Shown in pieces: positions 1-13,493 of a DNA stretch of 64,000 nt. The notes beneath the pieces were generated by a model. That model was not told where the DNA came from. It made no database searches and saw only the letters and a list, made by a program, of their open reading frames with translations. Position numbers and translations under genes: made by a program. Numbering within the stretch: the stretch's first letter is position 1; each line of letters begins with the position of its first letter. Origin of the DNA: Diphasiastrum complanatum (Eukaryota > Streptophyta > Lycopodiopsida > Lycopodiales > Lycopodiaceae); assembly GCA_029204225.1 (NCBI GenBank), contig CM055111.1, positions 5,505,463 through 5,569,462 of the forward strand, given 5' to 3'.

Positions 1-177
1 GGGACTCGGATTTCAATTTATGATCAATGCTCTGATTGTCTCTATTTTCTATCAAGCTGCTAAACTAGATCTTGTTTTCTGTTGACTAGTATCTGATAGA
101 TTGTTCAACAAGCACACAATCAACCTTGTGGATCATTCAGAGATCCATTTATGGTCCTTAGTACTGTACTTTCAACA
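1..177 (+). repeat. Copia family A 5' LTR (3' part, cut by window start)
   Basis: The segment runs into a primer-binding site at 178 and ends ...TTCAACA. It aligns with the reverse complement of the LTR copies at 14361-14556 and 17985-18164 (shared blocks such as GATAGATTGTT and ATCCATTTA.GGTCCT). By comparison with the 14361 copy, the true LTR start lies about 18 bases before the window. Confidence 0.7.
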
Positions 178-189
178 TGGTATCAGAGC
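178..189 (+). promoter_or_regulatory. Primer-binding site, copia A
   Basis: TGGTATCAGAGC, the standard plant copia site that pairs with the initiator tRNA-Met half molecule. It starts directly after the LTR end. The untranslated leader then runs to about 810 with no gene visible. Confidence 0.85.
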
Positions 190-810
190 CAAGTACAAGG
201 CTATTGATCAGTGTTTAAAACTAATCCAGTTTTAGCAGGTTTTTGGTGCAAAAAGCTAGTATTGGAAGGGCGAGCTGGTATCCTGGAATTGGTGAGGGGA
301 GTTGATCCCAAACTTCTTGTGGATCAAAATCCAAACTGTTCACATGTGTGGGCACCTCTGGACCAGCATTTAAACCCCCATATTTATTGGATCACTGTAA
401 TTTCATCTGGAGTCAGTTTGATGTAATTTTTGGTGCAAATCCTAGGATAAGCTACCAAGATCACTTACCATTAATTAGTTTCAAAATTGTTTCATGAGAA
501 ATAATTATTCTAGGCTGATTTTAGACCTTCTTAAAGTGGAAAATAGGTCTTGAAAGTACATCAAAGTGAAAGAGAGAGATAGAGTCATTCTATTGTCCAA
601 AAATAGCCAAGATTGGCAAGATTTGCTTGAGAGTAGTTTTCACATCATCTTATCTTCATTCCAGCTTTGTGAGGGAGTGACAGAACTATGATTACAAGTC
701 CATTTGTTGGATTAGAATTCAACATTTGAGTGAAACACTGCAAGTTAGAAACCTTTGTGAGTTTCAAATTCAAACAAATCTATATCCTGTGTGTAGAATT
801 TCACTAGTAA

Positions 811-1295
811 GATGGGATCTACTGGAGCATACCTTCTAGAAACTAGTGAGAGGTTAAATTCTACCAATTATGCTATTTGGAAAGTGAGGATGGAGTCACT
901 CATGGTGCTTCTAGATCTTTATGAGTTTCTAATTGATGATGAAGATGAACCTCTAGGTGCACAAGAGTTAGCTAAATAGAAGAGAAGATCTAGGCTTGCA
1001 CTTCACTGTGTGAAGATGAATGTAAGCAATGATTTATTGAGATAAGTACCAGCTTGTACTAGTGCTAAAGAGTCTTGGGAATCTTTAAAATCAATCTATG
1101 AGTCTAGAACACTTCGAGGGTTCTCATGCTTAGGAATCAGATTCCACAAAGCATGAAGAGGAGTGATGAGAGTGCACGAGTTTATGTGCTCAGAATCAAG
1201 TCTCTCAATAGGGAGTTAGCTTCCATTGGAGAGGAGGTTCAAGATGGTGAGCTTGTTCAGATTGTCTTTAATGGTCTAGGGAGTGACTTTCAAAC
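811..1295 (+). pseudogene. Copia A gag, degraded and 3'-truncated
   Basis: The reading frame opens with MGSTGAYLLE and is a close relative of the minus-strand gag at 16309-16908, which carries the same start and shared blocks such as NYAI.KVR and VKMNVSNDLL. It is a UBN2/retrotrans_gag-type capsid protein. In-frame stops lie at 977-979 (TAG) and 1043-1045 (TAA), and there is a frame change near 1107. Homology stops near 1295, before any zinc knuckle, where a second copia LTR fragment begins. The element is dead and can only be read by comparison with its sister copy. Confidence 0.8.
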
Positions 1296-1423
1296 TTGGT
1301 CCAAAGCTTTGCTAAGCCCGCTTAAGTTTCGCTTTGTTTCATTTCGTCTCGTTTTGCTTAGTTTCTTTTTGTTTCGTTTGGTTTCAGAGCCTGATTGTTG
1401 ATATATTACATACATTTCCATCA
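1296..1423 (+). repeat. Copia family B LTR, 3' fragment
   Basis: A pyrimidine-rich stretch with TTTCGTTT-like iterations ends in ...CCATCA, one base before a primer-binding site. It abuts the broken copia A gag, so family B appears joined directly to truncated family A. The LTR start is not visible. Confidence 0.55.
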
Positions 1424-1424
1424 G

Positions 1425-1436
1425 TGGTATCAGAGC
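1425..1436 (+). promoter_or_regulatory. Primer-binding site, copia B
   Basis: TGGTATCAGAGC is repeated here exactly, 1247 bases after the copia A site. The leader of family B is short, with gag starting at 1534. Confidence 0.8.
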
Positions 1437-1533
1437 CTGTCATAGTCTGACATAGCCACAAAGCTATCAGATCCAAGAGGCTAAGCATTCAAGACAAAGA
1501 ACCGTCAACAAGTGAGAACACAATTTACAACAA

Positions 1534-3510
<1,977 letters not shown>

Positions 3511-5081
3511 TTATGATGACCAGATACTTAAGCTCTCATATTCTTTTGAAAAATAAGTTGCATGATGAAGAAAGATGTGCTGCAAACAATAGTTTACAAA
3601 AGTATTATCAGTACATATAAATATAGTCATGAATGATATAAGTACCATATAATAAAATAGAATAGTACCATGTAATGTGCAACATGATCTTCTCCCCAAC
3701 AATCTCATACAGATTTTACAAATGTGAAATGTGGAGCAATGATTTTGCAGAGTACTCATAACTTCTGATGATAGGGTTTCTTTCCTGATAACACCTATGA
3801 GTTTGTCGAAGTTTCTCCACACTTGTGCCTTATCCATTTTAAAATTTTCTTCGATTACTCATGTGGCTGAAACAATTTCTTTCCAAATTCCATATCTGAC
3901 ACTAGATTCTTTGCATGTGTGATTGGATAAGAATCTTCTTGCTTTAGCACCTCCAATTGATGGCTTATTAGGAACATTTTTTTTTCCAGAGAGTCTGTCA
4001 CTTTTTTCAATGGTGACATTCCCTTTATGTAGTATTAACTTTGAAAGAACTTCTTCCCACCTCTTAATAGTTGCTTTAGCCAAAGACTCCGATGTTGTAT
4101 TCCATGCAAGGAGAATATGTAGATAAATAAGTTTTTCAATAATAGGAATCTTAGCATGCAATGTGCATATGTGGACATGCTTTAATGGAATTGGCAACAC
4201 ACTTTTCATATTTGGATCTTCTGCTTCTCGTGTTGGGCTAGTGTTTGGTCATCCCAAATTCCAATTGTAGCAATCCTTCATGCAATAAAGACATGGATGC
4301 TTTGATGTTGACCCATAAGAGACATTATACATACATTTCAATGTTTTCAAATCATCTGCGAGGTGCCATTGAATTTGAAAACTTCCATGATTTTCAACTG
4401 TAAGTTTTTCACCCTCCAAATGTCTCTTGATAATCTCACCATAATTTGTTCGTGAAAATGTCCATGAAAGTATTTTATGGTCCTCTTTCAAGACCTGTAG
4501 AGAAACAAGTAATGCATGACATGTTAATAAAAAAAGACAATGTATTAAATGTTAATAACGATATTTAACAAGAAAAATAGAAATTGAAAAGTATACTTGG
4601 AATGCAACCAACCACAATATGTGATTTTTAACACTGAACATTTGATCATTGGTATCTGAATTTTTTTTCATCAAAGTGACACTCACTCATTTCAACTTTG
4701 ACCTTTGATGATTTTAGATTCATCTGTTATTATTACAATAATAATCTTTCCATTTACTTGACGTTTGTCGAGTTTATAGAATTGAATAGTGTATTTTAGA
4801 ACATTTTCAATATCAAGAAAAACATTATTGCAATCATTGTAATTGAGCTCACCATATTTTGATTTGTATAAGTCAGTTATATAAAGTGGTTGACCAACTA
4901 CTTTGAATATTTTATCATTATAATGATTTCTTGCTAATCTTACCCGATATGAACGAGGAAAATAAACTTTCTTCACCATCACTTGAGAAAAGGCTTCTTT
5001 AACTATTCTAAAAAAAGTAGAATAAGCATTTCTGCTAATTCTAGAATCACCACATGCACCTTGTATCACATTTGCATCCAA
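3511..5081 (-). pseudogene. Intron-containing transposase-like remnant, family not recognised
   Basis: Four minus-strand open segments line up in order: 5081-4692, 4491-4249, 4209-3859 and 3837-3511. A likely intron at 4596-4497 starts GTATAC and ends TTTCTCTACAG. Joining across it links a segment ending ILWLVAFQ to one starting VLKEDHKILSW. Visible motifs are QWHLADDLKTLKC followed by a CxxC pair (HPCLYCM), then VHICTLHAK, and later KPSIGGAKARRFL. This pattern (ADLK, CxxC, HICTLHA) resembles uncharacterised transposon-borne proteins seen in plants and invertebrates; that is a recollection, not a search result. Stops between segments argue for decay. No terminal inverted repeats were located. 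Confidence 0.45.
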
Positions 5082-6724
5082 GTAAGTTTGAATGTTATTT
5101 AAAACAATCTCACAATTTCGTTTGTCAGTTTTTCAAAACGATAATTTTTCATCATTGCCTTTGCTGACTTTTTCGGTAAAACATGACTTAGAGATTCTCC
5201 AATGCATGAACCATATGTTAAATAGTTCTTTGCCACCAAACATGATCTTCAACAAACATATAAAACTCAAATTATGTTTAATAAATTGATAGTGTATATT
5301 TTCAAATGCAAATCAAACTTAAATGACAAATACAAATCAAATAAACAGTTTATAAGATAACATAATTAAATGCTCGAATCCTTTTTTTTTGGTTGCTGCT
5401 ATGTGTAGATAAATCGTCAATATTCTTCATTGATACTCTTTTTTTCTTTTTTTTCTTTTATTCATTGTTTTTTTTAAAACTTATATATCAACAACAGATT
5501 TTAAACAGTCTGATTGCAACTTCTCCATAGATTCTAACATATCTTGGTTTGAGCCCCGAAGATTGGTGACTGTAGCATTCGACTCTGATATAATATGCTT
5601 GAGTGCATTGTTCTTCAGCACTAGTGTGTTGCACATGATGATGCAATTGTGGATTTACACATTGCAATTGTTGATTGGCAAACTGTAATTGTTGACTAAA
5701 ACAAGATACGCTATGCATTCCAATATTGCGCAACCTTTGACAATATCCAAGTAATCTGCTATTTCTATACTCATGATTATTCATACAATTCTCTAACTAT
5801 TGTAGTAGCATTCTCTACAACTTTTCCATTTTTCTTAATAAATGGAGTGCATTCCATAAGAAGTGCAACATGCAAATGGAACATAGCCATTGTTAAAATC
5901 TACAATACGTAAAAGCTTCAAATTACAATATGTCAAACTGAATAGATTTAGCATACATTACTTTTGTAATCTTTATGTCGTGCTAAAAATCGTCCCGCAT
6001 CATATTTCATTGTAAGCATACAAAGATTTGAAAAGTGCTTAGTGTACTCGCGCTTCAGTTTTTGTAGTGAGCACCCCAAAATTTATAACGATGCTCTTAA
6101 AACACTAGCCCCGAATTTTGAAACGAGCATGCAGAGAAGTTATTAAATCTCATGCTTAACTAACTAATGTCGAAAGTTAACCATAGCAGTTAAAACTTTG
6201 GGCACGGCCAAAAACCCAAAAAATGGCAATCAAAAGTGAACGGTTCACATTCTCTCTCTATGTAGCTTCTCTCTAATGTCAAATTTCTTAAAGGGTCCAT
6301 TTTGAGCCCATATTTCTCCTAATGAGTAAGCTTCATGTTGGCATCCATCGGTGTGTTGTTTGGTCTCAAACTATGACTGCATATGACTGCATCTTATCCA
6401 ATTGTAACTGTTTCTTCTGGCCAAGTTTTTCAAACTCGTCCATCATCAATTTGGTTGTCGCATTGATATTAGTAGAGGCAATATTTGTCGAAGTTGTGGT
6501 ATTCTGACCTGAAGTGTATGACAACATACCAACATGTGGTTTATCATCTGACTCCCAATCTTCTTTGCGTATTGCATCATCCATTGCATGTTGCAATGAC
6601 ATATAATCTCCTTAGCGTTTGAGTTCACGTCTAATGTTTTTCGGTAAGCTTGCTAAGATTAACCACATGATCATGGCCTCATTGGTAATGAGATCAGGTT
6701 TGCACTTAGATCTGAGGTGCTTGA
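5082..6724. other. AT-rich region with weak minus-strand reading frames
   Basis: Two minus-strand frames (5784-5488, rich in Gln and His; 6602-6366, with LMMDEFEKLGQKKQLQLDK) may be 5' exons of the transposase-like remnant downstream. They share no motif I know, and splice junctions to them could not be fixed. Nothing else coding is seen. Confidence 0.35.
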
Positions 6725-7608
6725 TGTGAAAATTGTCAACTAGTATTGACATTTTATTTGGTATTTTTGGAGGCCAAAATGAAATCTCAACTTAGAGATA
6801 GTTTCATATTTTTCAACAAGGCTCTAAATAGTGTTATCACTATTTTTGACAAGTAGATAAGTGGATGGGGTCATGTTTGGACCCATTCTAATTGGTCAAT
6901 ATTGGTACATTGCATTTGGACTAGTATTTTTAGGTTTTTGGTTAAGTACCTAGAAGTTGCGATTTTAGGGCATACTTAGGGAAAGTGGCTAAATGACATA
7001 TTGGCTGTTATAAATAGTTGTGCCTGCATGGAGGATAGATCATTTTTTTCTCTTATGATGTGGAAAATTCATCTTTGTTGATTCTATGTCCATATCTTAT
7101 GGTTTTCTCATGATATCTTGAGTTTCTATGTGTAGAATGTTGATTTTCTTGTTGATCTAGCTTCCACACGTGTGGAGTACTGTGTTGTACTATTGTTGTA
7201 TAGACAAGGATATTACTAAGTTATATCAAAGTGGTTATGATTAGATATTGATGTATTTCTAAATTCTAGCATGCATAAAGTTGATTTTTCTATGTTGTAG
7301 ATATCTAGATGTGTAATCCAATTTGGCTAAAGATCATTTATGAATCAAATGTGTTTTGATCATCAATATTGTGTTGTACTAATGTTGATCTAGCTTCCAA
7401 ACGTGTGGAGTACTGTGTTGTACTACTGTTGTATGGACAAGGACAATACTAAGTTATATCCAAGTGGTTATGATTCGATATTGATGTATTTCTAAATTCT
7501 AGCATGCATAAAGTTGATTTTTCTATGTTGTAGATGATCTAGATGTGAATCCAAATTGGCTAAAGATCATTTATGGATCAAATGTGGTTCGATCTCTGAT
7601 TTTTCACA
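6725..7608 (+). repeat. Copia family D LTR with internal 233-bp duplication
   Basis: It starts TGTGAAAATTGTCAACTAGT and ends TTTTTCACA, like the young element's LTR at 35054 (TGTGAAAAATTG...TTTTTCACA), but is clearly diverged. A TATA box is present in GTTATAAATAG. At 884 bp it is longer than the 653-bp young LTR because about 233 bp is duplicated in tandem. Confidence 0.85.
7151..7595 (+). repeat. Tandem duplication inside LTR, period 233
   Basis: Copy one starts GTTGATCTAGCTTCC at 7151 and copy two at 7384. Both carry the phrases GTGGAGTACTGTGTTGTACT, TATTGATGTATTTC and TAGCATGCATAAAG. The two copies differ at scattered positions, so the duplication is not recent. Confidence 0.9.
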
Positions 7609-7967
7609 TGGTATTAGAGCAGGTTGCAAGCCAAATCTGGAGGTATTACCAAATCTAGAAGTGGATTTGAGGTCGCCATAAATTCTTTGCAGATTTGGAG
7701 GCTCTACTATCTCAAATCAAGCATTTTCAACAACATTGATTGGATCTTTGTGATCTTCTAACCATTTTAGGTCAAATCACTTGTAGATCGCCAATTTTTT
7801 AAACCACTCTTTGAATTGTGGAGACAAAAATTTATCATGGTAGAGAATTATACATTCTAATAGATGATACATCAAGATTCTAGCTTTTTGCATGTAGATT
7901 TTTCTTGATTCAATATTTTGTATTTTTGATGTAACCCTAAATTTGATAGGATCCCTTGATTTTTAGG

Positions 7968-7968
<1 letters not shown>
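7609..7968 (+). other. Copia D primer-binding site (7609-7620) and leader fragment
   Basis: TGGTATTAGAGC follows the LTR exactly, with T where most copia elements have C; the young element at 35707 has the same variant. The leader resembles the young element's leader (GCCAAAT..GGAGGTATTACC against GCCAAATGTGCAGGTTTTGCC). It stops at an AT-dinucleotide run (7969-7998), and no gag remains. Confidence 0.75.
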
Positions 7969-7998
<30 letters not shown>

Positions 7999-8000
<2 letters not shown>

Positions 8001-8104
8001 GAATGCAAGTGAATCTAAGTATTAATAATCATAAATCATTCTCGTCATTCTCGTCATCACACAAGTCTTGACACTCATCTGAATCTAGCTCTAAGTATAA
8101 TCGT
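7999..8104. other. Short unique stretch between two LTR fragments
   Basis: About 100 bp follows the AT repeat and precedes the minus-strand copia E leader. No gene or motif seen. Confidence 0.5.
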
Positions 8105-9387
8105 AGAACCAACAGTGATGTCAGAAGTTGAAAATAATGACCTGCACTTTTTCCCTTACTAGGCCACTCACCGCTTTTCCACTAGTTTGAAAGCCAAATC
8201 GGCGCCGCCTTCCAAAATGCACTTAGTCATCAACTCCCAACTACGTGCCCAGTGGAATGGTGAAATCACTTTTGGCGCACTCCAAGCACTTTCTCCACTG
8301 CAATCACTCTGTTTTGCTATACCGTACTTGTAGGTACAGTCGGAGTGCCCTTCATTTGGAAGTTATAGCCTTTCGTTTGGGTCAAAACGGACAAAGAATC
8401 CAAAAATAGGGACTTTTCTAGTTTTTGAACTGTTTCTTCAGAGTGAAGAAACTTCACCTTTCATGAACTTGGGACCCAACTAAACTTTCTCTTTGAAATT
8501 TTTTAATGAAGAACTGTATTTTTGGCCCTTAAATCTTCATGGGTCCCTTCAAAGCCCATCCAATGGCTTAACCAAATCTTGTGGTCCACGTTTCTCTCCC
8601 ATCACGAGTTCTGGACCGTCGATGCATCTGACACCTCATCCAAAGGTTCAAACTACATGTGGGTGTTGAACCGCGCTCGTACGGTCGCTATGGCCTTCTA
8701 GACGCTACAGGCTCCCTTGCACTGGCCGTGCGGTGCTGCCCCGAGCACTTCCTTCCTCCTTGCCTGCTCCTTTTCAGTGATAGCTACCATCCTTGGAATG
8801 ATCCAATGCTTTTTCTGGCGCGCGGCCGCCCACAGCCTTTTCTAAGCTCAGTCGGCCTACTGTGGCGCCATGCTGCATGGATTTATAGCTCCCAAAAACA
8901 TTTTGTACAGAGAGACATTAGTGGTTTTGCCTCCAAAAACCCTGACTCACAAAACTCTCCATAACAAGAGAGACAATGTCTCCTCCTGTAGCTCGTGGCT
9001 ATCTGTGGCCACTTGGGAGTTGCCTTGCCCTTCCAAAATGCCTGCCTCCAGCTTCTTACGGATCTTGAAATAGCTTCCTACAGAGAAAGCCTTCCATTTT
9101 TTCGCCTGCACACCCTAGCTGGCATTTTCCCATAGCTTTTGAGAAAGGTACAATTGCTCATAGTCTGCTCCATGGCTAACCCTGCCCTCTTGGCAATCAC
9201 TTGGACTCTTCCATACAGTGCTAGGTAGCAATTTAAAGTGTTCAATTCCATCAAGTACAGAGAAAGATCCGTGACTTTCCATTTTTCAACCCGCCATAAA
9301 CCTTGAACTCTCAGAAGACTGTTTCCCTGAAGCTCTCTTCAACGACGATGCTGTACTGTGTACACTCCCTGTACAGCTTTGATACCA
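8105..9387 (-). repeat. Copia family E leader, minus strand
   Basis: The reverse complement matches the leader of the + strand element at 44983-46220: shared blocks include the primer-site region, the long untranslated tract and the CTTCTGACATCA motif that precedes gag there. The minus-strand primer-binding site is at 9376-9387 (TGGTATCAAAGC, one base off consensus). Gag is absent because the fragment ends near 8105. Open frames here (for example 8659-8964) are leader artefacts. Confidence 0.8.
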
Positions 9388-9660
9388 ACTTAGAATTTGC
9401 TTTGCACAGGAACACAGATCATGATACACAGTAACACAAACATAAAAGACTCTCCACAACAAGCTCATATAGCAACTGTATTTCTCAAAATGAAATTACA
9501 CTATATATATAGTTGTTCACTCAGGCAACCCATGCATGACCCAGGTTGCCGTTGGCGAGACGCATTTTCCGTCGACTTGCCTCGTGGCAAGGCCAACTGA
9601 TCCTTATCAACTGATAGGACCCACAGTACAGTAACATAGTGATTCTACTTTAATTCTAAC
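9388..9660 (-). repeat. Copia family E LTR, minus strand
   Basis: 273 bp, the same length as the + strand LTR at 44698-44970 and readily alignable (CCACGAGGCAAGTCGACG, CAACGGCAACCTGGGTCATG, GTGTTCCTGTGCAAAGCAA). It directly abuts its primer-binding site. The canonical TG start is not evident in either copy. Confidence 0.8.
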
Positions 9661-9789
9661 TCCATTTCCAACTCCGTATGTGGCGCATTCACGTTTCGAG
9701 TGTCTGGGCAGTTGTACCATCACATTGGTGGTTTGTTGCCATCAAATTGGCCTTCCTTTCGCAGATTTACTTCATGGATGGTGATGATT

Positions 9790-11400
9790 TGCAGATGGAT
9801 CAGAGATTATCTCTGAACCCCGAGCTTAGGCGTGATGTTCTCTATTTTATAGAGCATGATGGTGGATGTGAATCCATTTGCGCAACATTTTAAGAACGTC
9901 GTGTGGATCATGCGGGAGAACGTCACAAAGGACATTCGTCTCTGCATAGTATCAGGTTGTTCATAGAGTAGAGTGAGCAGGCAATTCAATGCTCCCACGA
10001 GCAATGAGATTGCGGTGCTTATGCCTGTAGACGAGACCCCGAGTGATGGAATGCATGACATCATACTGCATTCCATTCAGGATGGTTTGCAGTTCATCAC
10101 ACAACATCATTCGTCATATGATGCATTGCATTTTGTACTATTATTTCCATTTGGTACCGATGGGTGGTATCCGGGAATCCCACATGTGCATGTTAGAGAT
10201 GACGCACGTGTCGATGATGTTGTCTATAACGGTGCACTTTCTGATGCCTTTGAAGAGCATTTGGAGGGTAGTCACAAAGCTGTCACCATTCGAGAGTTTT
10301 ATAGCTATCATTTACAGGTTTGTGCAAAGCATGTTTCACCGATCCATCTGGGTGAAAGGCTGCTGCAAGAGTATGCATGTGACATGATGGCAAAGATGGT
10401 GCAAAATAACATGAATTACTACTACAAAAATCAGCATAGTTTTTGTAGAGAAATTCATAGTGGTATTGTTGAAGCCGTGGGAGCTCATTCCTCTAGCGAC
10501 ATAGGAACGTGTGTAGTGCTTTTATCTTCATACATCGGTTCACCGCGTCATATGCATCAGCAATATCAAGATGCTATGGCCGTCATTAAAGAGTTGGGTT
10601 CTCCCGATTTGTTTATCACGATGACGGCGAACCCAAATTGGTTGGAGGTGAGGAGAGAGTTGCGATTCCAGCAGAAAGCTACAAATAGGCCTGATTTGAT
10701 ATCGAGGGTTTTTAGCATGAAGCTTCAGCATTTGATCGACCTACTGAAGAACGATGGTATTTCTGGGCGCATTATAGGGAGGGTGCATGTCATGGAATTC
10801 CAGAAGAGAGGATTGCCTCACACCCACCTATTGATTATATTGGAGGAGTGGAGCAAACTCACCACGGTTGGAGACTACGATTGTATTGTGTGTGCAGAGG
10901 TTCCTGTGAAGGAGGAAGATCCGGAGTTGTACGAGATAGTGAGGACATGTATGATGCATGGCTCATGTGGAACAACTTTTCCAAATGCACCATGCATGAA
11001 GGATGGAAAGTGCTCGAAGAAATACCCAAGGAATTTCGTTGATGAAACATCGGTGGTGAAAGGGTATGTTTCATATAGGCGGAGGGAGAACGGAGTGACG
11101 GTGCATTCACATAGAGTGGAGGTAGATAACAGGTGGATTGTACCGTACAACAGGTGGTTGACACTACATTTTCAGTGCCACTTGAACGTGGAGGTATGTG
11201 TACATATACGTAGTGTGAAGTATTTGTACAAGTACGTGTACAAGGGACCTGATATGATTACGGCAGGGGCTATAGAGGGCGGTGGTCATACATCAGGACG
11301 AGTGGATGGGATAGAGCAATTTCTTAATGCTTGATACTTCTCAGCCACTGAGTCATGTTGGCGATTGTTGGGGCTTTCTATGGGTTCTCATAATAAAAAG
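9790..11400 (+). pseudogene. Helitron Rep (HUH) protein remnant
   Basis: The main open frame, 9973-11334, encodes a Helitron_like_N/Rep protein. It has GRVHVMEFQKRGLPHTHLL, with the two metal-binding histidines at codons 283 and 285 of this frame, then KYPRNF with preceding cysteines (CMKDGKC), and the tyrosine-rich YLYKYVYKGPD motif from codon 417. Rep nicks and joins single-stranded DNA during rolling-circle transposition. The N-terminal part continues upstream: NPFAQHF and KDIRLCIVSG are read from 9868 in the same frame as 9973, broken by TAG at 9964-9966, while NPELRRDVLYF lies in another frame near 9810, so there is a frameshift near 9865. Beyond TGA at 11332-11334 the frame goes on (YFSATESCWRLLG) to about 11400. 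The helicase half is missing, so it is dead. Confidence 0.88.
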
Positions 11401-12292
11401 CATTTACTTCTACTCATTCAATCTTATTGTTTGTAAGCTCAATCCAAGCCAACTATTTGCAAGCTCAATCCAAGCTTAAGAGAAAAACAACAACAAGCTA
11501 CATTTGCCTTAATCCAAAGCAAAAATGAAAATCAAATCCTTATGTAAACTTTAATTAACTAATCCAAGCTAATGTTTATATAAAATTCCCATTCCAATTC
11601 CATTTCCATTTGTCATTTAAAAAAAAACCAAAATTTTCACATTTCTCTAGAAATGGAAAACCAATGAAGCTCTATGAAAATTTCAATTTTCAGATCTGAT
11701 ATTCAGATTTACAGATCTAAAAAATAAAACTTCAAAATGACAAAAAATAGAACCTCAAAACTTGTCTTATGCACAAAGTTACACTACCATTTCCTTCCTA
11801 CATTGCCATTTTCATGAAACTAGGACATAGAAATGTGTAACTAATGAAGTTTGGATAAAAACTTCACCTTTCAGATCTGATTTTCAGATTTACAGGTCTA
11901 TAGAGCTTCAAAATGAAAATCAGAACTTCAAAAACTTCATTTATGCAAAAAAACACTAGTTTTGATCAAAACACATAGCTAGAATCAATCTATTTGCAAA
12001 AAAAATGTTTGTGTATGTAGAGGAAGACTTCCTCTAACCATCCCACAAATCTTTTTTCAAAACTTTTAAAAACTTAAAGCCTACTTTAAAACTTCTCTAA
12101 CATGATAAAAAATCAGCCCCTAAACAATTCTATAAGCATCACTACTCTCTTCCAAAGAGAACTAGATTAATTGGGTACTTCAACTACAAGCCTCCTACAA
12201 CTAGAAAAGCCAATAATCTTTCCCAAAAAAAAATTAGTTGGTGATCTTAATAGAACTTGAAGAAGATTAGAAAGGTTACCATCCTTTGTCTA
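11401..12292 (-). other. Family F leader or internal region, non-coding
   Basis: AT-rich, with no reading frame of note. Two diverged copies of a block of about 190 bp (CAGATCTGAT.TTCAGATTTACAG.TCT at about 11690 and about 11873) form a tandem repeat. Read on the minus strand, it follows the primer-binding site at 12293-12304, so it is the leader side of an LTR element without visible gag. Confidence 0.5.
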
Positions 12293-12304
12293 GCTCTGAT
12301 ACCA
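12293..12304 (-). promoter_or_regulatory. Primer-binding site, LTR family F
   Basis: The minus strand reads TGGTATCAGAGC, next to a candidate LTR end at 12305. Confidence 0.7.
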
Positions 12305-13339
12305 CTTTTACAAGTAGAGATGAGGAAGTCCTCCAAATCCAAGTAGAGCCTCCAAATTTCCTCCAAACAGCCTACAAGCTCCAAGATGCTCCCCAACTCC
12401 AAGCTAGGATGCCTCCACTTGCAAGTAAGGATCTGCAAGCCTCCAAGGATCTCTCCTCCACCTGTGTCCCTACTCTTAAACAAAAATATAGATAACAAGC
12501 TGGCCTCAAGTATTCACCACCCAACCATGGCTATATCCAAGCTCCAAGCAAGACCTATCTAGCACCTCCTTGCTAACCATAAAAAAATCACAAGCATACC
12601 GCAACAGACTATAGCACCCTCAAGATCCAAATCCTACTTATGTCCCATACCATAAGCAAGATCCATACCCTAAGCATACTACACACAAGAAAGTACTCTA
12701 CACACTAGTAGCAACACTAGAGCATAAGCAAAGCAAGCAAGAGAGATCTCTCTCCCCCCCCCCCCCCCCAATGGGCACCCTACTACCCTCATATAGATGG
12801 CCCATGGACTCCTCTAGTGCACTACGGAGTTCCATGCCCATCCAATGAGAGAGGTACGGAAGCCTAGGGGAGTTAAAGAACATCCATAGGCTAATGAAAA
12901 GTCAAGAGACTCCTTCCATAACCTATGACTCTTTGAATGCCTTTCTTGTGGGAGTTGGACCCATTGGAAGTGCGCCCTCCTACTAGGTCCCAATGCCCAA
13001 GTTGTGCATGTATACTTTGGTCCTAGACCATTAAAGTGATATGGTTCAAGGTTGAGGCCCAAGGTTTAGAAAAATAGTCATCCAATGACTTTGTAACACC
13101 TCTCTAGGTTCCATACCTCCATCCAAGGCATAGACACCTACTTGCTCTTAACCAAGGACACTAGTACCTTAATCTAAGACACCTACCCTTAATCCTAAGG
13201 GTATCCCTTATCCAAGGGTCATGTGATTCCATACCTCCAACCAAGTTACAGTCACTTGCATGCCCTTATCCAAAGGCACATACCCTTAATCCTAAGGATA
13301 ACCCTTATCCAAGGGTAACTTGCCATTTAGCCCCCAACA
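12305..13339 (-). repeat. Family F LTR, minus strand
   Basis: On the minus strand it starts TGTTGGGGGCTAAATGGC at 13339 and runs about 1035 bp to the primer-binding site. It contains two copies of CCCTTAATCCTAAGG.TA.CCCTTATCCAAGGG (about 13187 and about 13279) and a 16-base C run (12754-12769). The end near 12305 lacks a clean CA, so that boundary is approximate. No partner LTR was found in the window. Confidence 0.55.
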
Positions 13340-13451
13340 CTAAATGGACCAACATGAGTCTGAAGTACTGCTAGTCACATAGGTATGTAACACTTACATT
13401 CAAGATAAGTATAACATGACATATGCTTATTTTTGGCACCGTTGCCAGGGA
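13340..13451 (+). other. Gypsy LTR end and tRNA-Asp-type primer-binding site
   Basis: TGGCACCGTTGCCAGGGA at 13434-13451 is two bases off the site used by many plant Ty3/gypsy elements, which matches the 3' end of tRNA-Asp (TGGCGCCGTTGCCGGGGA). The preceding 94 bp would be the 3' end of the gypsy LTR. The family F LTR lies directly before it. Confidence 0.65.
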
Positions 13452-13493
13452 TTGCTAATCTATTGGATATAGATGTTTGTTAGTTAAAGATGA

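Noticed and set aside
178-189. tRNA gene fragment
   Set aside because: The match to initiator tRNA is only the 12-base primer-binding site next to an LTR end; no cloverleaf sequence follows here or at the other sites.
8659-9073. Open frames in the GC-richer stretch
   Set aside because: Lie in the copia E leader and are not kept in the sister copy at 44983-46220.
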